DNA from: Pontibacter ramchanderi
GTDB lineage: Bacteria > Bacteroidota > Bacteroidia > Cytophagales > Hymenobacteraceae
DNA length: 64,000 nucleotides
Reading direction: 5' to 3'
Assembly: GCF_002846395.1 (NCBI RefSeq)
Contig: NZ_PJMU01000001.1
Coordinates: 1,547,884-1,611,883 of the forward strand
The notes beneath the pieces were generated by a model. That model ran no database searches. It worked only from the letters and a program-made list of their open reading frames with translations, and was not told where the DNA came from. Below are positions 41,687 through 49,500 of this stretch, piece by piece (position 1 is the stretch's first letter; every line of letters starts with the position of its first letter). The translations under genes and the position numbers were made by a program.

Positions 41687-42799
41687 ATGAGTACAGCAGC
41701 ACACAGCAGCATGAAGTTAGCAGGACAGCAAAGCCAATTGGTAAGCCATAAGCGCCCGATGGTGATTGCGGGTCCGTGCAGCGCTGAGAGTGAAGCGCAA
41801 ATGTTGCAAACCGCCCTTGGCCTGAAAAAGGTGAAAGGCGTGTCGGTGTTCAGAGCGGGTATCTGGAAGCCGCGCACCCGCCCGGGAAGCTTCAATGGAG
41901 TAGGCACAATCGGGCTGGAGTGGTTGCGCACCGTAAAAGTCGAAACCGGACTGCGTACTGCCTGCGAAGTAGCCAACGCCACACAAACCGAGCAAGCCCT
42001 GCAGCACGGCGTGGACATCCTGTTGATTGGCGCCCACACCACTGTAAACCCTTTTCTGGTGCAGGAGATCGCCGACGCGCTGAAAGGCGTGCAGGTGGCT
42101 GTACTCGTTAAGAACCCGGTAAACCCCGACCTGGCTTTGTGGCTGGGTGCTCTGGAGCGCATGCATAATAGTGGCATCACAGAGCTTGGCGCAATGCACC
42201 GCGGCTTCTCTACCCTGGACAGTGCCCCCTACCGCAACCACCCAAAGTGGGAACATGCCCTGGAGTTGCGCCAGCAAGTGCCTGGCCTGGCCATGTACTG
42301 CGACGCCAGCCACATAGCGGGTCGCCGCAGTTTGCTACGCCCGGTAAGCCAACGTGCCCTTGACCTGGGTTATGATGGCCTGATGGTGGAATCGCATCAC
42401 AACCCGGCAGCGGCGTTGAGCGATGCCCAACAGCAAATCATGCCGCAGGAGCTGCACATGCTGTTACAAGCTTTGAAACAGCAGCATACACCAGCCGAAA
42501 AGCTGAAGCAAAACGCCCAGATAGAGAAGCTCCGCAAAGAGATCGAGAACCTGGATGACGAGTTGATGACTTTGTTATCGCGACGTACCAAAGTTACGGC
42601 CCAGCTCGGCGATTACAACAAGCCAGTTGAGCAGCAAACCGAAACGCCGGATCCGGTTCGTTGGGACCTGGTATTGGAAAACCTGTTGCACCAGGCCAGC
42701 AGCGCAGGCATAGACCAAACTGTGGTTAAGACTATCTTCCAGGAAGTGCGTTCGCAGTATGCCCGCACCCACCTGTATAACTATGGGTTAAGTTCCTAG
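41687..42799 (+). CDS. Fused 3-deoxy-7-phosphoheptulonate synthase / chorismate mutase
   Basis: 370 aa in two domains. Residues 20-270 are a type I-beta DAHP synthase (VIAGPCSAESEAQM, FRAGIWKPRTRPGSF, VLVKNPVNPD, GLMVESHHNP). Residues 280-370 are an AroQ-type chorismate mutase (QIEKLRKEIENLDDELMTLLSRRTKVTAQLGDYNK). The first domain starts the shikimate pathway and the second commits chorismate to Phe and Tyr, so one polypeptide controls both ends; in known fusions the mutase domain also mediates feedback. An attenuator-like leader precedes it and a terminator follows. Confidence 0.94.
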   Translation: MSTAAHSSMKLAGQQSQLVSHKRPMVIAGPCSAESEAQMLQTALGLKKVKGVSVFRAGIWKPRTRPGSFNGVGTIGLEWLRTVKVETGLRTACEVANATQTEQALQHGVDILLIGAHTTVNPFLVQEIADALKGVQVAVLVKNPVNPDLALWLGALERMHNSGITELGAMHRGFSTLDSAPYRNHPKWEHALELRQQVPGLAMYCDASHIAGRRSLLRPVSQRALDLGYDGLMVESHHNPAAALSDAQQQIMPQELHMLLQALKQQHTPAEKLKQNAQIEKLRKEIENLDDELMTLLSRRTKVTAQLGDYNKPVEQQTETPDPVRWDLVLENLLHQASSAGIDQTVVKTIFQEVRSQYARTHLYNYGLSS

Positions 42800-42816
42800 T
42801 TAGGCCTGTCCACTCT

Positions 42817-42866
42817 AAAAAGCCCTGCTCCGGAATAGCATAAATAGCTTCGGAGCAGGGCTTTTT
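42817..42866 (+). terminator. Terminator after the DAHP synthase gene
   Basis: Perfect 16-bp stem (42817-42832 with 42851-42866), loop of 18 bases with further weak pairing, and a run of seven T. Confidence 0.88.
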
Positions 42867-42868
42867 TT

Positions 42869-43123
42869 GTGCAATCACAATCTGTAAAGACATCGCGATT
42901 ATCTCGTACAAAGGGCTTTCTTCTCATATTTCTATTTGAAACCTAGCTGTTTTGATCCAAAACTTGGATACAATTCCATAACTATACCCTTATTATTTAA
43001 AAATATTTTTATAAAAATATTTGAATATTAAAATTTAATGCAACAATTTTACCATAACATAAGTTAAAGACTAAAAATTAGTATATATCTATACACAACT
43101 ACTAACCCTTTATAAAAATCAAA
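42869..43123. other. AT-rich spacer with a 22-base palindrome
   Basis: No ORF. The stretch becomes strongly AT-rich after about 42975. A perfect palindrome centred at 43011/43012 (43001-43022, half-site AAATATTTTTA) lies about 100 bases before the next start codon. No exact TAnnTTTG promoter was found. Confidence 0.5.
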
Positions 43124-43969
43124 ATGAAGAAACTGTACATTTTCACCACAGCGCTACTCATGTTAGCCGGTACTTTCACAAGCTGTACAAAAGAGCTTGA
43201 TGATGTGGGCCTGAATGCCTCGTCTATTGATGCGGCGAAGAAAGAAGTTGGTGCTACTAATGGAAACAATACGCCAAGAGTAGATGCTGATATCAACCTA
43301 GGCTTCTCTCCTGCTACACAAATGATTGGCAATACTGTGACAATTACCCTTAGTTTTGGCACTAATGCACCTAGTAATGGTAAAATACATCTAGAGCAGG
43401 CAACAGGTGTTGATGGCGAAGGTAATACTATATGGTCATTAGTAGAGGCTTATGAAGTAATTGCTGGTGGTGCCTATACACACGAATTTACCTCTAATGT
43501 AGCCGGAACATTTGATTTCAGAGCCCACTACATTGCACAAGGCAATAACGGTTTCAGCAACACGTTCAAGTACGGTTCTGTAATTTATACAGAAGACTGT
43601 GTTCAGAATATGACAGCTACAGTTGTTGAGAAAGAACTTATCGGTACTAACATGTACAGATTAAAAGTTGCATTCACATTGAATACTTGTAAGGATTATT
43701 CAGATGTACACATCCAGGGCGGCTTGACTGCTAAAGTATCTAATGTGAGCGTGAGCGAAAACGGCACTATTAGAAAGAAGACCGAAAATGATAACTATAC
43801 TATTTATTGGGATGAGGCTTCTCTCGCAAAAGGCACAAAGACTTACTATGTTACTTTTGACAAGGAAATCAAAGGTGCAGGCATGGTAACTGGTGACTGG
43901 TCAGCTAAAACTCCAGACGGATCTGTAGTAGCCTCTACAGAGGGTGCTTATTTCAATCCTGCAGAGTAA
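43124..43969 (+). CDS. AT-rich surface lipoprotein, unknown
   Basis: 281 aa with signal MKKLYIFTTALLMLAGTFTSC (C21) and an acidic mature start TKELDDVG. The rest is beta-rich with repeated Thr/Val/Tyr strands (TVTITLSFGTN, AGTFDFRAHYIAQGNNGFSNTF, KTYYVTFDKEIKGAG), suggestive of one or two Ig-like domains; two Cys (EDCVQN and LNTCKD) may form a disulfide. No family recognised. Codon use is more AT-rich than the flanking genes and the gene has no AGGTATA motif, suggesting acquisition. It is an isolated transcript with its own terminator. Confidence 0.78.
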   Translation: MKKLYIFTTALLMLAGTFTSCTKELDDVGLNASSIDAAKKEVGATNGNNTPRVDADINLGFSPATQMIGNTVTITLSFGTNAPSNGKIHLEQATGVDGEGNTIWSLVEAYEVIAGGAYTHEFTSNVAGTFDFRAHYIAQGNNGFSNTFKYGSVIYTEDCVQNMTATVVEKELIGTNMYRLKVAFTLNTCKDYSDVHIQGGLTAKVSNVSVSENGTIRKKTENDNYTIYWDEASLAKGTKTYYVTFDKEIKGAGMVTGDWSAKTPDGSVVASTEGAYFNPAE

Positions 43970-43986
43970 TCAGGAAAGTTTTTTAT

Positions 43987-44024
43987 AAAATAAAAAGGCT
44001 GCCTTAGAGCAGCCTTTTTATTTT
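43987..44024 (+). terminator. Terminator of the AT-rich lipoprotein gene
   Basis: AAAAAGGCTGC (43992-44002) pairs with GCAGCCTTTTT (44009-44019) around CTTAGA, extended by A/T pairs on both sides, followed by T-rich sequence. Confidence 0.86.
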
Positions 44025-44143
44025 TGTGCACACCGAATCATTTCCGAACCTGCTGTCTGTCGTAATTATTTGCATTCCAATGGCACGATTAGGGTTACTC
44101 AGCTGTTAAGTGCTAAATTGCAGCAGAACAAAAGCATTACAAT

Positions 44144-44467
44144 ATGAGAACCCCTATTTCAAGACTTCGCACCATTGGTATTTACGAAGGTATCTCTTAC
44201 CTGCTCCTGCTAGGCATTGCCATGCCGATCAAGTACATGGCTGGTATACCTGAGGTAGTGAAGTATACAGGCTGGGCACACGGTGTACTGTTTGTGCTGT
44301 ACATGATGTCGGTGCTGGAAGTGACCCTCACGCACAACTGGTCCATCAAAAAGGTAGCGGCTGCGGTAATTGCCTCACTTCTGCCATTCGGACCATTCAT
44401 CTTAGATAAGAAGTTACTGAAAGACGAGGAAACTAAGAAAGAAGAGCCTGCCAGGCAGGTTGCATAA
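44144..44467 (+). CDS. DUF3817 membrane protein
   Basis: 107 aa with three hydrophobic helices. The family pattern is RLRTIGIYEGISYLLLLGIAMPIKYMAGIPEVVKYTGWAHGVLFVLYM, then SLLPFGPFILDKKLLKDEE. DUF3817 proteins resemble the C-terminal membrane part of some transporters; function unknown. A charged tail rich in Lys/Glu ends the protein. Single gene, convergent with the SBF-like transporter. Confidence 0.85.
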   Translation: MRTPISRLRTIGIYEGISYLLLLGIAMPIKYMAGIPEVVKYTGWAHGVLFVLYMMSVLEVTLTHNWSIKKVAAAVIASLLPFGPFILDKKLLKDEETKKEEPARQVA

Positions 44468-44501
44468 TAACAACCCTCAACTATTTAGCCCAAAATATCA
44501 G

Positions 44502-44531
44502 AAAAGGCTGTCCACTTAGGGCAGCCTTTTT
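44502..44531. terminator. Terminator between DUF3817 and the SBF-like gene
   Basis: AAAAGGCTGTCC pairs with GGGCAGCCTTTT (one G-U pair) around ACTTA, with a T run. A and T runs on both sides suit convergent genes. Confidence 0.8.
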
Positions 44532-44537
44532 TACGTT

Positions 44538-45611
44538 CTACTCGCCTTTTACAGACAAGCCATACCTGCGGGCAATGGACTGTGCGATTACACTGGATGC
44601 CAGTAGCTGCAGCGCATGGTAAATCATGATCGGCAGCAGCATGATGCCTACCATGTTAGCATCAGGAAAAAGCACTTTGGCCATCACCGTGCCGTGCACC
44701 AGCGACTTTTTGGAGCCACAGAAAATGGCCGTAATGCGATCAGCAGGACTAAAGCCCATCAGTTGGCTGATTATATGCACAATGCCATACACCAAAATGA
44801 ACAAGCCGATCATGGCCAGGCCGAGTAATAGCAGGTTGCCGATGCTATAACCGCTGAACATGTCGCGGGCAAAAGACTCACAGAACGAGGTATAGACGAT
44901 CAGCAGAATAATAACCTGATCGGATAGGCGGAGCTGTTTGCGGTTGCGCTCTGCAAAAGCCCCCCAGTAGCGGTGCAGCACAATGCCCAAAGTAACCGGC
45001 AGTAGCACTTGCAACACCAGTTTGCCCATTACCTGCCCAATGTCGAAGTCACCGGAGCCGGCCGTCAGGTATAGCCCCATCCAGAGTGGCGTGACAAACA
45101 CACCCACCAAACTCGAAATGCTGGCATTGAAAATAGCCGCCGGTATGTTACCTCCCGCTATCGATACCATCACTACCGAAGAGGACACCGTGGAGGGCAA
45201 AGCCGCCAGGTAAAAGGTTCCAAGCCAGAGCAGTTCATAGGATGTTCCTTCAAAAAAACCATGCAGCGGCATGATCAGGAGCGGGAAAAGCAGAAAGGTG
45301 GAAGCCTGCACCACCAGGTGAAGCCGCCAACTGCCAAGGCCCGCCCGGAGCTTTTCAGGACTAAGCCGCAGTCCGTAAAAGAAGAAGATCAGGGAAACGC
45401 CTATACCTGCCACATCTCCCAGCGAAAAAGGCTCGCGGTCTATACCACCCTCCGGCCAGAGCCAGGCCAGCACGATCATCCCGATCAGGGCCAGCAGAAA
45501 CCAGTCGAAGCCGGCACGGGCGAGAAGTTCCTGTACGCTCCGCACCCCAAATCGAGGCTTGCTCACTTGGTGGTTCGGATCTTCGGGCAGGGGTGTCAGC
45601 GGTGTAGTCAC
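44538..45611 (-). CDS. SBF-like (bile acid:sodium symporter fold) transporter, YfeH type
   Basis: 357 aa; about 35 hydrophilic residues precede ten membrane helices. Family features: LIFFFYGLRLSPEKLRAGLGSWRLHLVVQ, ALPSTVSSSVVMVSIAGGNIPAAIFNASISSLVGVF (the first cross-over region) and AIFCGSKKSLVHGTVMAKVLF (the second). Substrate unknown; this branch is distinct from true bile acid carriers and from arsenite ACR3. Alone on the minus strand. Confidence 0.88.
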   Translation of the reverse strand: MTTPLTPLPEDPNHQVSKPRFGVRSVQELLARAGFDWFLLALIGMIVLAWLWPEGGIDREPFSLGDVAGIGVSLIFFFYGLRLSPEKLRAGLGSWRLHLVVQASTFLLFPLLIMPLHGFFEGTSYELLWLGTFYLAALPSTVSSSVVMVSIAGGNIPAAIFNASISSLVGVFVTPLWMGLYLTAGSGDFDIGQVMGKLVLQVLLPVTLGIVLHRYWGAFAERNRKQLRLSDQVIILLIVYTSFCESFARDMFSGYSIGNLLLLGLAMIGLFILVYGIVHIISQLMGFSPADRITAIFCGSKKSLVHGTVMAKVLFPDANMVGIMLLPIMIYHALQLLASSVIAQSIARRYGLSVKGE

Positions 45612-45721
45612 AGGTTTACGTTAGTAAGGTGAAGGCGCAGGCCAGGTATAGACAGCCCCAAAACAAAACAACGGCCGACGCATTTGCAAGCTCCGGCCGT
45701 TGTTTCAAATATAGATTAGGT

Positions 45722-47782
45722 TTAAAAACCCAGCATGTCAATCGTTTCCAGTTCAAACTCAGTGGTGTCCTCGTAGTTGGCGTCCGGTGCCGTTACGATC
45801 AGGTCGCGGGCACGGCCATAAAGGCGCACATTCGGCTGCAGGTTTTCGTAATCGGCTTGCGAAATAAGCCCACGCCTTGCCATAATGCCACCAATCAAAC
45901 GGTAGTAGCCGGACTTCCAGCTGCGCAGGTTGCCATAGCTGTCGAACGAAGACCGGTAGCGCTTCGGACTCGGGATGATGCTGGTCAGGAAAATGGACTC
46001 CGCCAGATTAAGCTCCGAGGGCTGCTTGCCGAAGTAAAAGCGAGAGGCATCCTTGGCGCCGTACACGTCTGGTCCCCACTCAATAATGTTCAGGTATATC
46101 TCGAACATCCGGTTTTTCGAAATGATCTTCTCGTTCTCGATCAGCCACACAATAATGGCCTCCTCCACTTTGCGCGATACCGTTTTTTTGCGGGTCAGGA
46201 ACACGTTCTTGACCAGCTGCATCGAAATGGTACTTCCGCCGCGCACAAACTCGCGGCTTTTGATGTTGGTGGCGATTGCCTGCCGGAAAGCCTCTTCATG
46301 GAAACCCTTGTGACTGTAGAAACCAGCGTCTTCGGCTGTAAGCACGGCATTGCGCAGGTAGGGCGAAATTTGGTTGAGCGGTGCGTAGAATGGGTTAGCC
46401 GGACCTACCATGAACGTGCGGATAGGCTTGCCATACTCATACATGGTGTGCATAAACGGCCCTTTCAGCTTGTCGAGGTTCGCTTTGCCCCATTTTACTA
46501 CCTTAAAATCGTCCGAGGCATCCAGGTCAGAATCGAACACCACACGCTCTACGCTGTCGAGGTCGACATGGAATTTCATTTTATACTGTAGCTTTCCCTC
46601 GGCCTGTATACCTTCCAGTGTCTCGAACAGTCCGGTTGGCAGCGATTCGAAAAAGTCGTTGGCGGGCAGTTCCTCGGTGCGTACTTTCAGGTCAATGATC
46701 TTGGAGTTGGCATTGTTGTAAGAGGCATACACGTTCGCACGGGCTCTGTTTACGCGCACCTCCGTCAGGCTATCCACCACAAACAGGTTCTTCCCAAGCG
46801 ACACCACATAGTTTACGGCACCCTCACGCAGGAAAATATCCTCGTCAGCCAGTTTCTCGTGGTTCACCGTCAGGTTATTTACCATGGCACTCCCCTTCAC
46901 AGTGAGCTTATCACGGCGATAGCGCTTTTCCGTCATGCCCAGATGCAAGGTGTCGAAGGCCACCTTTCCGCTGAATTTCTCCTGAACATAGGGTAGCCGG
47001 ATACCCAGCGTATCGGAAGTGTAAAAGCTGGCCTTGATGTTGTAGTCACGCGGGTCGATAGTGCCTTTCACAAACATATTGTTGGTAAGGGAGTCGGTGC
47101 GAATGGCTACCTCAGATGCTATATTACCATCCTCTATCGTCAGGAAAGGCATTTTGACATCTATCACACGGCTGGGCGAGGTATAGGAAACGTTCAGGTT
47201 ATTAAAATGTACCTGATCCGGCACATTGTCGAAAGCCGTTTCGAGCACTCTGTTGAGCAGTTCGCCGTAATTGCGACCACCCTTGGCGGTTGTGTCAACG
47301 GGCTGCGTACTGTCTTTCCTGAAAAGGAAGGAAAAATTGTTCTGGTCTCCGTTTTTAACTGCCGTGAGGTAGCCATTGGCCACATTGAGTTCGCGCAGTA
47401 CAATGCGCCCTTTGATAAGGGAGCGAAAGCTCACGGTGGCGTGCACGCTATCGGTTTTAAAAAGCTGCGGCTGACCGTGTGGGACCAAGGTTATGTTGCT
47501 CAGCACCACTGAGGTAAGTCCGTTAAAGGCGGCATTGCCGATGTTAAAATCCACGGGGTAGCGGCCTTCCACTTTTTCTACCACACGGTTTACGGTATAG
47601 CTAAGCAGGCTACTCCTAAAAGCGAACAGGGCAATTATGAGGATCAGGAAAAGGCCCAGCACTGCGCCAACTCCAATCAGTATTCTTTTTTTCAATCGCT
47701 GGTTCAAAATATCAAGGTGCGAATTACGCCAATTAGATTGAGTATCAAAATATAGTGCCCATATAATATAGCACTTCTTCAC
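45722..47782 (-). CDS. Fusion of an AsmA-like domain with a GT51 peptidoglycan transglycosylase
   Basis: 686 aa. The true start is unsure: the first about 25 codons look poor and a TTG start near DILNQRLKKR is possible. A membrane anchor lies at about 34-55. Residues 60-420 are beta-rich and AsmA/DUF748-like (VNRVVEKVEGRYPVDFNIGNAAFNGLTSVVLSNITLVPHG). The C-terminal 220 residues are a GT51 domain: catalytic E484 in TAEDAGFYSHKG, RGGSTISMQLVKNVFL (from 515), and EIYLNIIEWGPDVYG. No transpeptidase domain follows. The enzyme should polymerise glycan strands from lipid II; what the AsmA-like part does is unknown. Confidence 0.85.
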   Translation of the reverse strand: MKKCYIIWALYFDTQSNWRNSHLDILNQRLKKRILIGVGAVLGLFLILIIALFAFRSSLLSYTVNRVVEKVEGRYPVDFNIGNAAFNGLTSVVLSNITLVPHGQPQLFKTDSVHATVSFRSLIKGRIVLRELNVANGYLTAVKNGDQNNFSFLFRKDSTQPVDTTAKGGRNYGELLNRVLETAFDNVPDQVHFNNLNVSYTSPSRVIDVKMPFLTIEDGNIASEVAIRTDSLTNNMFVKGTIDPRDYNIKASFYTSDTLGIRLPYVQEKFSGKVAFDTLHLGMTEKRYRRDKLTVKGSAMVNNLTVNHEKLADEDIFLREGAVNYVVSLGKNLFVVDSLTEVRVNRARANVYASYNNANSKIIDLKVRTEELPANDFFESLPTGLFETLEGIQAEGKLQYKMKFHVDLDSVERVVFDSDLDASDDFKVVKWGKANLDKLKGPFMHTMYEYGKPIRTFMVGPANPFYAPLNQISPYLRNAVLTAEDAGFYSHKGFHEEAFRQAIATNIKSREFVRGGSTISMQLVKNVFLTRKKTVSRKVEEAIIVWLIENEKIISKNRMFEIYLNIIEWGPDVYGAKDASRFYFGKQPSELNLAESIFLTSIIPSPKRYRSSFDSYGNLRSWKSGYYRLIGGIMARRGLISQADYENLQPNVRLYGRARDLIVTAPDANYEDTTEFELETIDMLGF

Positions 47783-48018
47783 GCATACGTAATTCCGTAT
47801 GGTTCGTGTTATCTAACCCGCATACGACCGCAGCCGGATTTGGATGTACAGATAAACACTTCGCTGTGCTTCCCTCTGCAAAAACAAGACCAATCATTTC
47901 ATTTACAACACCTTACAATACACAAACAGCAGGAATAGCGCATACGTTCTTTTAACACTTCGTCGCGCATCTTAGGCCCAGAGCAGCGCTTAATAGTTGT
48001 GAAATAGCTACTTGCTTA

Positions 48019-48050
48019 TTTGGCTCACGATGGCTTTACACTTATCTTTG
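48019..48050 (+). promoter_or_regulatory. Promoter of purB
   Basis: TTTG (48019-48022), 20-base spacer, TATCTTTG (48043-48050), an exact match to both Bacteroidota elements. The leader is about 15-20 bases. Confidence 0.75.
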
Positions 48051-48072
48051 ACCAACGAAACATTCTTTTTGC

Positions 48073-49425
48073 ATGAATCTGACATCACTTACGGCCATAT
48101 CTCCGGTGGATGGCCGCTACCGCCGCAACACAACAGAGTTAGCAGCCTATTTTTCTGAATTCGGACTGATCCGCTACCGTGTGCTGGTGGAAGTGGAGTA
48201 TTTTATAGCCCTTTGTGAGCTCCCGCTGCCACAATTGGCCGCAGTGCCGCCTTATCAGTTTCAGGAACTGCGGGCCATTTATGAGCAATTCTCTGAGGCG
48301 GACGCGCTGCGCATCAAGGAAACGGAAAAGACCACGAACCATGATGTAAAGGCTGTGGAATATTTCATCAAAGAGAAGTTCGACACACTCGGCCTCAGCC
48401 AGTACAAAGAGTTTATCCATTTTGGCCTCACCTCGCAGGATGTGAACAACACCGCTATTCCGCTCTCGTTGCGCGAGGCCGATGATCGTGTGCTGATGCC
48501 GTTGTACCAGCAGCTGCACCAAACGCTGGTAGAACTAGCGCATACCTGGAAAGACATTCCCATGCTGGCCCACACCCACGGGCAACCGGCTTCCCCTACC
48601 CGCTTGGGCAAAGAGATCATGGTGTTTGCCGAGCGCCTCGAAGCACAGATGGACCAGGTGCGTCAGGTGCCTTTTTCAGCCAAGTTTGGCGGTGCGACGG
48701 GCAACTTCAACGCCCACCACGTGGCTTACCCGGATGTGAACTGGCCTGAGTTCGGCAACCGCTTTGTGCAGGAGGCCCTGGGTCTGCGCCGCAGCCAATA
48801 CACCACCCAAATCGAGCATTACGACAACATGGCTGCTTATTTCGACGGCATCAAGCGCCTTAACACCATCCTGATCGACTTTTCGCGCGATGTATGGCAG
48901 TATGTGTCGATGGGGTATTTCAAGCAGAAGATCAAAGCCGGCGAAGTTGGCTCTTCGGCCATGCCGCATAAAGTAAACCCCATCGATTTTGAGAACGCCG
49001 AAGGCAACCTAGGTATAGCCAACGCCGTGTTGGAGCACTTGTCTGCCAAGCTCCCAATCTCCCGCCTGCAGCGCGACCTCACCGACTCTACCGTCCTGCG
49101 CAACATTGGTGTGCCACTGGCGCATGTGGTAATCGCCCTGAAGTCGCTGGAGCGCGGCATTGGCAAACTGGAGCTGAACGAGGCTGCGCTGCGCCATCAC
49201 CTGGAAGAAAACTGGGCTGTCGTGGCAGAAGGCATTCAAACCGTGCTGCGCCGCGAAGGCTACCCACAGCCCTACGAAGCGCTGAAGGACCTGACCCGTA
49301 AAAACGAAAAGATCACCGAGCAGACTATCTCCAGCTTTATTGACACGCTGCAGGTAAGCGACGCCATCAAGGCTGAGCTTAAAAAGATAAGCCCTTATAC
49401 CTATACCGGTGTGCAGCTGCTCTAA
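48073..49425 (+). CDS. purB: Adenylosuccinate lyase
   Basis: 450 aa of the fumarase/aspartase superfamily. It acts twice in purine synthesis (SAICAR and adenylosuccinate cleavage). AISPVDGRYRRNT at the N-terminus, KTTNHDVKAVEYFIKEK, LTSQDVNNTAIPL, AHTHGQPASPTRLGKE and the signature loop GSSAMPHKVNPIDFENAEG are all present. The N-terminus belongs to the E. coli-like class. A single gene with a consensus promoter and a remarkable 29-bp hairpin at its end. Confidence 0.96.
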   Translation: MNLTSLTAISPVDGRYRRNTTELAAYFSEFGLIRYRVLVEVEYFIALCELPLPQLAAVPPYQFQELRAIYEQFSEADALRIKETEKTTNHDVKAVEYFIKEKFDTLGLSQYKEFIHFGLTSQDVNNTAIPLSLREADDRVLMPLYQQLHQTLVELAHTWKDIPMLAHTHGQPASPTRLGKEIMVFAERLEAQMDQVRQVPFSAKFGGATGNFNAHHVAYPDVNWPEFGNRFVQEALGLRRSQYTTQIEHYDNMAAYFDGIKRLNTILIDFSRDVWQYVSMGYFKQKIKAGEVGSSAMPHKVNPIDFENAEGNLGIANAVLEHLSAKLPISRLQRDLTDSTVLRNIGVPLAHVVIALKSLERGIGKLELNEAALRHHLEENWAVVAEGIQTVLRREGYPQPYEALKDLTRKNEKITEQTISSFIDTLQVSDAIKAELKKISPYTYTGVQLL

Positions 49426-49432
49426 GGTATAG

Positions 49433-49496
49433 CCGACCCCATAAAGAAAAGCCCCTGCCGGTAGTATCCGGCAGGGGCTTTTCTTTATGGGGTCGG
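49433..49496. terminator. 29-bp perfect inverted repeat between convergent purB and the MG2 gene
   Basis: Arms 49433-49461 and 49468-49496 are perfectly complementary around the loop TAGTAT. The stem carries AAAGAAAAGCCCC on the left and GGGGCTTTTCTTT on the right, so a GC-rich hairpin core is followed by T-rich sequence on either strand. It probably stops both transcripts. The outer ten pairs (CCGACCCCAT) exceed what termination needs. Confidence 0.85.
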
Positions 49497-49500
49497 TTTA

